In this document: positions 1-5,713 of the stretch, piece by piece
Position numbering within the stretch: the stretch's first letter is position 1
Layout: the number at the start of each line of letters is the position of its first letter
DNA from: Mxb001 sp049431945
GTDB lineage: Bacteria; Actinomycetota; Actinomycetes; S36-B12
Assembly (NCBI GenBank): GCA_049431945.1
Contig: JBMTDJ010000079.1
Location: 1-9,498, forward strand
Reading direction: 5' to 3'
Length of the DNA: 9,498 bases
Position numbers and translations under genes: made by a program
Notes under the pieces: model-generated
Databases searched by the model: none
What the model saw: only the letters and a program-made list of their open reading frames with translations
Told to the model about the DNA's origin: nothing

Positions 1-28
1 CGGCTAGCGAGTTTCGTCACTAACCCAA

Positions 29-118
29 TGGCGGTGGCGGTGGGATTTGAACCCACGGTGGAGTTGCCCCCACACACGCTTTCGAGGCGTGCTCCTTTGG
101 CCGCTCGGACACGCCACC
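29..118 (-). tRNA. tRNA-Ser (anticodon CGA)
   Basis: A 90-nt class II tRNA, read on the minus strand from 118 to 29. The acceptor stem GGTGGCG pairs with CGCCACC, followed by discriminator G and a genome-encoded CCA at 31-29. The anticodon stem CACGC/GCGTG carries the loop CTCGAAA, so the anticodon is CGA, which reads the serine codon UCG. A long variable arm (GTGGGG/CTCCAC around a GCAA loop) is the serine hallmark and separates it from short-arm tRNAs. The T arm is GTGGG-TTCAAAT-CCCAC. It starts 30 bp downstream of tadA on the same strand. It is not a TadA substrate: it has C at position 34, whereas bacterial TadA edits A34 of tRNA-Arg(ACG). Confidence 0.95.
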
Positions 119-152
119 GCCCAAAAGGGTACACAGCGGGTCGCAGGGTCAA
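119..152 (-). promoter_or_regulatory. candidate promoter of the tRNA-Ser gene
   Basis: On the minus strand a TTGACC hexamer (147-152) includes the tadA stop codon. It is followed, after a 15-bp spacer, by TACCCT (126-131). Seven bases separate the end of TACCCT from the first base of the mature tRNA, so transcription could begin at or within a base or two of the mature 5' end. The spacer is shorter than the usual 16-18 bp, which weakens the call. Read-through from tadA is the alternative source of the tRNA. Confidence 0.4.
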
Positions 153-616
153 CGTCGGCGGGCGAAGAACTCCCGGACGAGCAAACCGCATTCGTCGGCC
201 AGTACTCCGCCGACCACCTCGGGTCGGTGCGACAGACGCCGATCGCGCAGGAGATCCCACGCCGACCCTGCGGCGCCGTACTCCTCGTTCCAGGCGCCGA
301 AGATGACACGCTCCACGCGAGCCAGTTGTGCCGCCCCGGCACACATCGGACACGGTTCCAGTGTGACCACGAGGGTGCAGCCGACCAGGTGCGTGTCATC
401 AAGGGCCAGGGCAGCCTGTCGCAGCACCACGACCTCGGCATGGGCGGTGGGATCGGTCAGAGCCTCGCGCCGGTTCGCGGACGATGCGACGACATCTCCC
501 CCGGGGCCGATGATCAGTGCACCGACGGGTACGTCGTCATCTTCGGTGAGCAGGGACTCCCGCGCGAGTTCGAGCGCGGTGCGCATGGCGGCGACGTCGC
601 TGTCGGCGTACCTCAT
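149..616 (-). CDS. tadA: tRNA-specific adenosine deaminase TadA
   Basis: A 155-residue zinc-dependent deaminase of the cytidine deaminase fold. By family it converts adenosine to inosine at wobble position 34 of tRNA-Arg(ACG), letting one tRNA read CGU, CGC and CGA. The zinc and catalytic signature is complete: His59-Ala-Glu61 (HAE) for one ligand plus the proton shuttle, and PCPMC with Cys89 and Cys92 as the other ligands. Length is normal for TadA. Its ATG overlaps the TGA of the upstream gene as ATGA (613-616) and has no clear Shine-Dalgarno sequence, so translation is probably coupled. Related guanine or cytosine deaminases share the motif, but the pairing with a TadA-associated gene supports TadA. 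Confidence 0.93.
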   Translation of the reverse strand: MRYADSDVAAMRTALELARESLLTEDDDVPVGALIIGPGGDVVASSANRREALTDPTAHAEVVVLRQAALALDDTHLVGCTLVVTLEPCPMCAGAAQLARVERVIFGAWNEEYGAAGSAWDLLRDRRLSHRPEVVGGVLADECGLLVREFFARRR

Positions 617-1092
617 CGCTCGAGAGCGGCGGACAACTGATCTTCGAATCCGAGGCGAGACGCGATCGCGAAGACCTGATCGTCCGGATACAGATCAGGA
701 TCATCGAGGATGAGCTCCATATCGCTCACGGGCATGCCCATGTCCGCGGCGAAAGAGATGTCGCCAACCGGCTCCACCTCGTCGAGCTCCTCGTCATCCT
801 CGGGCAGGTCGGCCTCGAGCATGTCCGCGACCTCCTCGGCCAGCGGGAACTCCAGGGCAGCACCCACATCAGATAGCAGGAGGCGCGCAGCGCCATCGGG
901 CATCATCCGCACGGCGACGAAGAAGTCCTCATCGACCACGAGAAAGCCCAGCGCTCCGCCCTCGGCGATCAACTGCCGCAGCGCCATGAGGAAGGAGTCG
1001 AGGGACTCGGTCGCGCGAGGCGGCAGGAGGGCGACCGACCAGCGGCCTTCCTCGCGCCATGCGGCGACGGCGTAGCCAGCGTCGTCATCCAT
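613..1092 (-). CDS. TadA-associated protein (function unknown)
   Basis: A 159-residue protein recognised as the actinobacterial family named for lying next to tadA (tRNA adenosine deaminase-associated protein). Its biochemical role is not established. It is soluble and acidic, with no membrane segment or signal peptide. Features are a hydrophobic core around LGFLVVDEDFFVAVR (48-62), LLLSDVGAA (71-79), a strongly acidic linker (about 94-107, ED-rich), and a C-terminal DPDLYPDDQ...IASRLGF block (131-149). The open frame extends upstream to 1197. The ATG at 1090-1092 is chosen because GAGAGGGG sits about 8-10 bases upstream, the family N-terminus starts near here, and the extension would cover the divergent upp promoter. 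Its stop overlaps the tadA start, so the two form one operon. Confidence 0.88.
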   Translation of the reverse strand: MDDDAGYAVAAWREEGRWSVALLPPRATESLDSFLMALRQLIAEGGALGFLVVDEDFFVAVRMMPDGAARLLLSDVGAALEFPLAEEVADMLEADLPEDDEELDEVEPVGDISFAADMGMPVSDMELILDDPDLYPDDQVFAIASRLGFEDQLSAALER

Positions 1093-1112
1093 GGGCCGAG
1101 CCCCTCTCCGCA

Positions 1113-1136
1113 ACCATCTGGCTGCGGCCCCATGGT
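1113..1136. promoter_or_regulatory. 24-bp dyad in the divergent tadA-operon/upp spacer
   Basis: ACCAT (1113-1117), GGC (1120-1122), a TGCG centre, GCC (1127-1129) and ATGGT (1132-1136) form a perfectly centred inverted repeat. Eight of ten arm positions pair. It lies between the start of the TadA-associated gene and the upp -10, 39 bp from the latter. This could be an operator, but dyads this short arise by chance in G+C-rich DNA and no regulator gene is nearby. Confidence 0.28.
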
Positions 1137-1175
1137 GACATGCGGGACTGCCCTCGCGTGACACCTTCGCCCCGA

Positions 1176-1187
1176 TACGCTGCGGGC
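1176..1187 (+). promoter_or_regulatory. -10 element and probable leaderless start of upp
   Basis: TACGCT (1176-1181) matches the TAnnnT -10 consensus. It is separated by six bases from the GTG of upp at 1188, which would put the first transcribed base at the start codon. No Shine-Dalgarno sequence precedes the GTG, and no convincing -35 is visible. Confidence 0.5.
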
Positions 1188-1826
1188 GTGCGCACAATCG
1201 TCGTCCAGCATCCGCTCGTTGCCCACAAGCTGACCACGCTCCGGGATGAGACCACCGACTCCGCGACCTTCCGGCTGCTCGTCGAGGAACTCGTCACGCT
1301 GCTTGCCTACGAGGCGACCCACCAGCTGCGGACGACGCCTGTGACGATCCAGACGCCGGTGGCCGAGACCACAGGGGTCCACCTCGCCCGACCGCGCCCG
1401 CTGGTCGTGCCGATCCTCCGCGCCGGCTTGGGCATGCTCGAGGGCATGATGCGTCTCATGCCGACGGCCGAGGTCGGATTCCTCGGCATGGTCCGCGACG
1501 ACGACTCGCTGATTGCCTCGACATATGCCGATCGCATCCCCCACGATCTCGACGGCCGTCAGGTCTTCGTGCTGGACCCGATGCTGGCGACCGGTGGCAC
1601 GCTCGTCACGGCCATCGACCTTCTGCTCGACCGCGGCGCGAGCGATGTCACGGCCATCGCCCTGCTCGCCGCACCGGAAGGCCTGCGCCACGTCGAGGAG
1701 ACCTACGCCGGCAAGCCGGTCGACGTCACCGTCGTCACCGCCGGGCTCGACCTGCGCCTCAACGAGAAGGGCTACATCGTGCCTGGCCTCGGTGACGCGG
1801 GCGACAGGCTCTACGGAGTCGTCTAG
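1188..1826 (+). CDS. upp: uracil phosphoribosyltransferase
   Basis: A 212-residue type I phosphoribosyltransferase that salvages uracil by joining it to PRPP to give UMP and pyrophosphate. The PRPP-binding signature is FVLDPMLATGG (128-137), preceded by the VPILRAGLGM segment (74-83). The uracil-specific hood, EKGYIVPGLGDAGDR (193-207), is intact near the C terminus. The frame stays open back to 1059, but GTG at 1188 gives the family's usual length and the conserved N-terminus (VQHPLVAHKLT), and it follows a -10 hexamer by six bases. It is divergent from the tadA operon and meets pntB tail to tail with two bases between stop codons. Confidence 0.95.
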   Translation: MRTIVVQHPLVAHKLTTLRDETTDSATFRLLVEELVTLLAYEATHQLRTTPVTIQTPVAETTGVHLARPRPLVVPILRAGLGMLEGMMRLMPTAEVGFLGMVRDDDSLIASTYADRIPHDLDGRQVFVLDPMLATGGTLVTAIDLLLDRGASDVTAIALLAAPEGLRHVEETYAGKPVDVTVVTAGLDLRLNEKGYIVPGLGDAGDRLYGVV

Positions 1827-1828
1827 GG

Positions 1829-3208
1829 CTAGAGCGCCTTGAGCGAGGTGACGACCTTGGTGAGGGAGTCCTTCGCATCGCCAAAGAGCAGCGTGGTCTT
1901 GGGGTCGTAGAGCAATTCGTTCTCGATGCCGGCGAAGCCCGGGCGCATCGATCGCTTGAGGAAGACGACCTGCTGGGCATTGTCGACGTCGAGGATGGGC
2001 ATGCCGTAGATCGGCGCCGACTCATCACTCCGCGCGGCCGGGTTGACCACGTCATTCGCGCCCACCACGAGCACCACGTCGGTCGCGGAGAAGTCGGGGT
2101 TGATCTCCTCCATCTCCTTGAGTTGTTCGTACGGCACCGAGGCCTCAGCAAGCAGCACGTTCATATGCCCGGGCATGCGGCCAGCGACGGGATGGATCGC
2201 ATAGTCGACCTCGATACCACGCGCCGCAAGCAGGTCGGCCAACTCGCGCAAGGTCGACTGCGCCTGCGCGACCGCGAGGCCATAGCCCGGCACGAGGATG
2301 ACCTTGTTGGCGTAACCGAGCATGATCGCGATGTCGTTGGGGCCCGCTGACCGCACGGGTCGCTCCTCGCCCGGTCCGCCTCCGCCCTGGGTCGTGCCAG
2401 AGAACGCCCCGAAGAGGGTCGACGTGAGCGGTCGGCCCATGGCCTTGGCCATCTCGCGCGTGAGCAGCGTGCCCGAGGCGCCCACCAACGTGCCGGCAAT
2501 GAGAAGCAGGACGTTGCCGAGCACATATCCCGATGCGGCGACAGCCAGTCCGGTGCAGGCATTGAGCAGCGAGATGACGATCGGCACATCCGCCCCGCCC
2601 ACGGGAAGCACGAAGAGGACGCCGAAGGCCAGGGAGAGGACGAGGAGGAGGAGCACCACCCAGAACTGCGGATCGATGAACAGCCACACGGCAGTGCCCA
2701 GCGTCGCCAGCGCCACGAGGATGGTGACCCACTTGCCCGCGGGGATGACCACGGGTCTCGTGGTCATGATCTCCTGCAACTTCAAGAACGTCACGATGGA
2801 TCCGCTGAACGCCACCGATCCGATGATGATCGTGAGCACAGTGAAGAGCGAGAAGAGGAAGTCGCCTTGATCGCCGAGATGCAGGTACTCAACGATGGCG
2901 ATCAGACCCGCGGCACCGCCGCCTACGCCGTTGAAGAGGGCCACCAGCTGCGGCATTGCGGTCATCTTGACCCGCCGTGCCGAGATCCAGCCGATCACCG
3001 AGCCCACGAGGATCGCGGCGATGATGAGGACAAGGTTGTCGAGCTCGATACCGGTGAAGAAGAGCACGACCGTGGCGACGACCGCACCGATCGCGCCCAG
3101 GGCGGTGCCCAGGCGGGCGGTCTTCGGCGACGAGAGTCCCTTGAGGGACAGGATGAAGAGGACGGCAGCTGCGAGATTGACGAGCTGGGCCCACGTGGGG
3201 GCGTTCAC
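1829..3208 (-). CDS. pntB: NAD(P) transhydrogenase subunit beta
   Basis: A 459-residue integral membrane subunit of proton-translocating transhydrogenase. The N-terminal half (about 8-250) holds eight or nine hydrophobic helices of domain II. The C-terminal domain III (about 285-459) binds NADP(H), with VPGYGLAVAQAQ (306-317), HPVAGRMPGHMN (339-350), VVGANDVVNPAA (381-392), MPILDV (403-408) and KRSMRPGFAG (418-427). Asp207 and Asn216 in GGADVPIVISLLN match E. coli beta Asp213 and Asn222. The residue aligned with E. coli beta His91 is Asn93 (MPQLVALFN). The start is GTG, overlapping the pntAB stop as GTGA. It is the last gene of the operon and converges on upp. Confidence 0.97.
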   Translation of the reverse strand: MNAPTWAQLVNLAAAVLFILSLKGLSSPKTARLGTALGAIGAVVATVVLFFTGIELDNLVLIIAAILVGSVIGWISARRVKMTAMPQLVALFNGVGGGAAGLIAIVEYLHLGDQGDFLFSLFTVLTIIIGSVAFSGSIVTFLKLQEIMTTRPVVIPAGKWVTILVALATLGTAVWLFIDPQFWVVLLLLVLSLAFGVLFVLPVGGADVPIVISLLNACTGLAVAASGYVLGNVLLLIAGTLVGASGTLLTREMAKAMGRPLTSTLFGAFSGTTQGGGGPGEERPVRSAGPNDIAIMLGYANKVILVPGYGLAVAQAQSTLRELADLLAARGIEVDYAIHPVAGRMPGHMNVLLAEASVPYEQLKEMEEINPDFSATDVVLVVGANDVVNPAARSDESAPIYGMPILDVDNAQQVVFLKRSMRPGFAGIENELLYDPKTTLLFGDAKDSLTKVVTSLKAL

Positions 3209-3516
3209 AGGGTGCCCCCATCCGCGTCATTCGAGACCGTCTTGCGCGGCTTGAACATCTCGAGCATGCGGTCGGTCACGACGAATCCGCCGACGAGATT
3301 GATGGCACCGAGTAGGACGGCGAGCGTCGCCAGCACGATCTCGAGGATCCCCTCCGCGCTGCCCAGCACGATGATGCCGCCGATGAGGACGATGCCGTGA
3401 ATCGCATTCGCACCAGACATCAGCGGGGTATGGAGGATCGTCGACACCTTGGCGACAACCTCGTATCCCACGAAGACACTGAGCACGAAGATAGTGAGGA
3501 GGGCTACGCCGTCCAT
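3205..3516 (-). CDS. pntAB: NAD(P) transhydrogenase subunit alpha, membrane part (PntAB)
   Basis: A 103-residue membrane protein corresponding to the C-terminal membrane segment that is fused to domain I in E. coli PntA but separate in Rhodospirillum-type enzymes. Three hydrophobic helices are visible (about 4-22, 38-56, 58-80). The conserved PLMSGANAIHGIVLIGG block spans 31-47. It completes the domain II proton channel together with PntB. The frame opens further upstream to 3588, but the ATG at 3514-3516 is preferred: it has AGGGAGGA about 9 bases upstream and gives the expected N-terminus just before the first helix. It begins two bases after the pntAA stop and overlaps the pntB GTG by four bases. 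Confidence 0.95.
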   Translation of the reverse strand: MDGVALLTIFVLSVFVGYEVVAKVSTILHTPLMSGANAIHGIVLIGGIIVLGSAEGILEIVLATLAVLLGAINLVGGFVVTDRMLEMFKPRKTVSNDADGGTL

Positions 3517-3518
3517 GA

Positions 3519-4658
3519 TCAGGATCCTCCCTGGAGCGCGGCCGTAGCCGCCTCGTTGCGGACGTCGCCGGCAAGGACGACGGCGCACCCATCGATGATC
3601 TCGTCGCTGGCATCGACCACGACCTGGCCGTCCTTGGCGACGAGTGTGAGGAGCGAGTAGACGTTCATGGCGTAGAGCTGCGAGGCATGCACCGGCATCT
3701 CGCTGGGCACGTCACGGCCACCCCAGAGCATGATCTCGCCGACCATGACCTCCTCGCCGGGACGCGATCCCTCGACATTGCCCCCGGTCTCGGCCGCGAG
3801 ATCGACGACGACAGAGCCCGGTCGCATCCCCTCGACCATCGCCCGCGTCACGAGGAGCGGAGCCTGACGCCCCGGCACGGCGGCGGTCGTGATGACGACA
3901 TCCGAGTCGGCCACGTGCGGCGCGAGCAGGTCCCGCTGCCGCTGGGCACGGTCGTCGCTCATCTCGCGCGCGTAGCCTCCGGCGCCCTCGAGTGCGTCGA
4001 GATCAAGTTGGATGAATGTGGCACCCATGGATTTGACCTCGTCGGCGCTCGCCGCTCGGACGTCGTACGCCGACACGCGCGCTCCTAGTCTCTTGGCAGT
4101 CGCGATGGCCTGCAGGCCCGCTACGCCTGCCCCGAGGACGAGTACGCGCGCCGGCTGAATGGTGCCTGCCGCTGTCATGAAGAGCGGGAAGAACTTCGGA
4201 AGGCGGTCAGCCGCCACAAGGGACGCGCGGTAGCCGGTCACCAGCGCTTGTGACGTGAGAGCATCCATCGACTGGGCGCGAGAGATGCGTGGGACGAGAT
4301 CGAATGAGAGCCCGGTCGCACCCGCGTCATGCAGGCCTCGCACGGTATCGAGATCGATTGCGGGCGACAGGAACGACACCGACACTGCGCCCGCCTTGAG
4401 CCGCTTAGCGTGCGCGTAGTCCAACGGACGGACCGAGGCCACGACATCGGCCACGGCGAGCGCGTCGCCCATGTTCGCCGACGGAACCACGAGAGCCCCA
4501 GCCGCGAGATAGTCCGCGTCCGGGGCGAAGGCCTGGTCGCCCGCCCCCGACTCGATGACGACCTCAAAGCCCAATTGCGTGAACTTGCCGACGACGGACG
4601 GCACCACGGCCACCCGCCGCTCTCCCGGGCGCGTCTCCCGGGGCACGAGCAGCCTCAT
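3519..4658 (-). CDS. pntAA: NAD(P) transhydrogenase subunit alpha, NAD-binding part (PntAA)
   Basis: A 379-residue soluble domain I that binds NAD(H) and passes hydride to the NADP+ held by PntB. It has the N-terminal RPGERRVAVVP block (10-20). The PRISRAQSMD loop supplies Arg124, Gln129 and Asp132 in the spacing of the catalytic Arg-Gln-Asp loop of the Rhodospirillum protein. The Rossmann motif LGAGVAG (175-181) is followed by Asp199 at the end of the second strand, then TTAAVPGRQAP (257-267) and VVVDLAAETGGN (283-294). Domain II is absent, as expected for the split form. ATG at 4656-4658 was chosen over the longer frame to 4751, because GGAGG lies six bases upstream and the extension would overlap the divergent gene. 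Confidence 0.97.
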   Translation of the reverse strand: MRLLVPRETRPGERRVAVVPSVVGKFTQLGFEVVIESGAGDQAFAPDADYLAAGALVVPSANMGDALAVADVVASVRPLDYAHAKRLKAGAVSVSFLSPAIDLDTVRGLHDAGATGLSFDLVPRISRAQSMDALTSQALVTGYRASLVAADRLPKFFPLFMTAAGTIQPARVLVLGAGVAGLQAIATAKRLGARVSAYDVRAASADEVKSMGATFIQLDLDALEGAGGYAREMSDDRAQRQRDLLAPHVADSDVVITTAAVPGRQAPLLVTRAMVEGMRPGSVVVDLAAETGGNVEGSRPGEEVMVGEIMLWGGRDVPSEMPVHASQLYAMNVYSLLTLVAKDGQVVVDASDEIIDGCAVVLAGDVRNEAATAALQGGS

Positions 4659-4683
4659 ACTCAACCTCCGAGCCCAGAGCCTA
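4659..4683 (-). promoter_or_regulatory. pntAA promoter -10 and ribosome binding site
   Basis: On the minus strand TAGGCT (4678-4683) is a -10 candidate, and GGAGG (4665-4669) sits six bases before the pntAA ATG. Start of transcription near 4671 would give a leader of about 13 bases containing the Shine-Dalgarno sequence. No good -35 is visible. The expected -35 area overlaps the -10 of the divergent gene. Confidence 0.45.
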
Positions 4684-4690
4684 GGGGCAC

Positions 4691-4702
4691 TACCTTGTCC
4701 GC
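4691..4702 (+). promoter_or_regulatory. -10 element and probable leaderless start of the tocopherol cyclase-like gene
   Basis: TACCTT (4691-4696) fits TAnnnT and is followed by six bases and then the ATG at 4703. No Shine-Dalgarno sequence is present. It lies only seven bases from the divergent pntAA -10, so polymerase bound at one promoter would block the other. Confidence 0.5.
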
Positions 4703-5704
4703 ATGCGAGGACCTTGGGCACATGTGCGCGGGATTCGCCGGCCCGAGGCATTCCACGGGCATGGGATCCGCCGCGGATTCTTCGAGGGGTGGTACGTCAA
4801 GCTCGTCGACGCCGACCAACGGGCCAAGTGGGCGGTGATCCCCGGGGTCTTCCGGGGCCGCGACGGAGACGATGTCACGGACGAGGCCTTCGTCCAGGTC
4901 CTCGACGGAGCAACGGGGCGCTCGTGGTACCACCGCTACGACACCGTGGACTTCGCGGCGAGCGATCGGATATTCGATGTGCGCGTCGGACCTAACCGCT
5001 TCGGGCGTGAAGGTGTCCACCTCGATCTGCCCGGGCTGCGCGGTGATATCGCGTTTGTGTCAGAGTTCGATCCGTGGCCGGTGACCTGGCGGAGGCCGGG
5101 CATCATGGGGCCCTACGCCTGGGTGCCGATGATGGAGTGCTATCACGGCGTCGTGTCCTTCGGCCACCGCCTGAGCGGCTCCTTGCACGCTGACGGAGTG
5201 ACCCAGGACTTCACCGGCGGCCGCGGCTACATCGAGAAGGACTGGGGTCGGGCCTTCCCCGCGGGATACGTCTGGATGCACTCCAATCACCTGGCTGACG
5301 CCCCCGAGGCCTCCCTCGTCGCGTCCGTGGCGATCATCCCGTGGCTGCGATCGTCCTTTCGCGGCTTCATCGTGGGGCTCAGACTGGGTAGGTCGCTGCA
5401 CTCCTGGGCGACGTACAACGGCTCGACGGAGGTGGCCCTGTCCATCGACGACAGCCACGTGCACTGGAGCCTGGACGGGCCCTCCGGACTGCTTGAACTC
5501 TCAGCCGAGCGGGTGCGAGGCGGACTGCTGCACGCCCCGATCCGCACACGCATGCACGAGCGCGTCGAGGAGACCCTCGACGCCACCCTAGGCGTGCGGC
5601 TCACCGACCCGCGCGGCACTGTCGTGCTCGACACGAAGGGCACGTGCGCAGGCCTGGAAGTGCACGGTGACCTCGCGCGCCTGCTCGCCGTAGGGACGCG
5701 CTAG
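4703..5704 (+). CDS. tocopherol cyclase-like family protein
   Basis: A 333-residue protein whose motifs match the tocopherol cyclase-like family: FFEGWYVKL (26-34), GPYAWVPMMECYHGV (136-150), GRGYIEKDWGRAFP (173-186) with YVWMHSNHL (189-197), and a C-terminal CAGLEVHGDLARL (315-327). In plants and cyanobacteria this family closes the chromanol ring of vitamin E. Non-photosynthetic bacterial members are of unknown substrate, and nothing here shows tocopherol synthesis. No signal peptide or membrane helix is evident. It diverges from pntAA across 44 bp and converges on a UbiB/ABC1 kinase gene with a 9-bp gap. A cyclase or lipid-binding role on an isoprenoid substrate is inference only. Confidence 0.83.
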   Translation: MRGPWAHVRGIRRPEAFHGHGIRRGFFEGWYVKLVDADQRAKWAVIPGVFRGRDGDDVTDEAFVQVLDGATGRSWYHRYDTVDFAASDRIFDVRVGPNRFGREGVHLDLPGLRGDIAFVSEFDPWPVTWRRPGIMGPYAWVPMMECYHGVVSFGHRLSGSLHADGVTQDFTGGRGYIEKDWGRAFPAGYVWMHSNHLADAPEASLVASVAIIPWLRSSFRGFIVGLRLGRSLHSWATYNGSTEVALSIDDSHVHWSLDGPSGLLELSAERVRGGLLHAPIRTRMHERVEETLDATLGVRLTDPRGTVVLDTKGTCAGLEVHGDLARLLAVGTR

Positions 5705-5713
5705 CCGGGATCG

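Noticed and set aside
47..640. Open plus-strand frame covering the tRNA and tadA
   Set aside because: It runs through the tRNA gene and is antisense to the clear TadA zinc motifs. It lacks family features of its own.
1093..1197. N-terminal extension of the TadA-associated protein to a start at 1197
   Set aside because: It would overlap the upp promoter and first codons, adds Arg/Ala-rich sequence atypical of the family, and a better ribosome binding site sits before the ATG at 1092.
2145..2732. Second minus-strand open frame inside pntB
   Set aside because: It is an out-of-phase shadow of pntB. Its Arg/Pro/Ala/His-rich composition is typical of frame-shifted G+C-rich DNA, and pntB itself is intact.
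4659..4751. N-terminal extension of PntAA to 4751
   Set aside because: It would run into the divergent gene's coding sequence and its promoter. The ATG at 4658 has GGAGG at proper spacing and yields the conserved transhydrogenase N-terminus.
4703..5704. Evidence for a vitamin E pathway
   Set aside because: No other tocopherol biosynthesis gene (HPPD, homogentisate prenyltransferase or methyltransferase) is in the window. The family also occurs in bacteria that do not make tocopherol.
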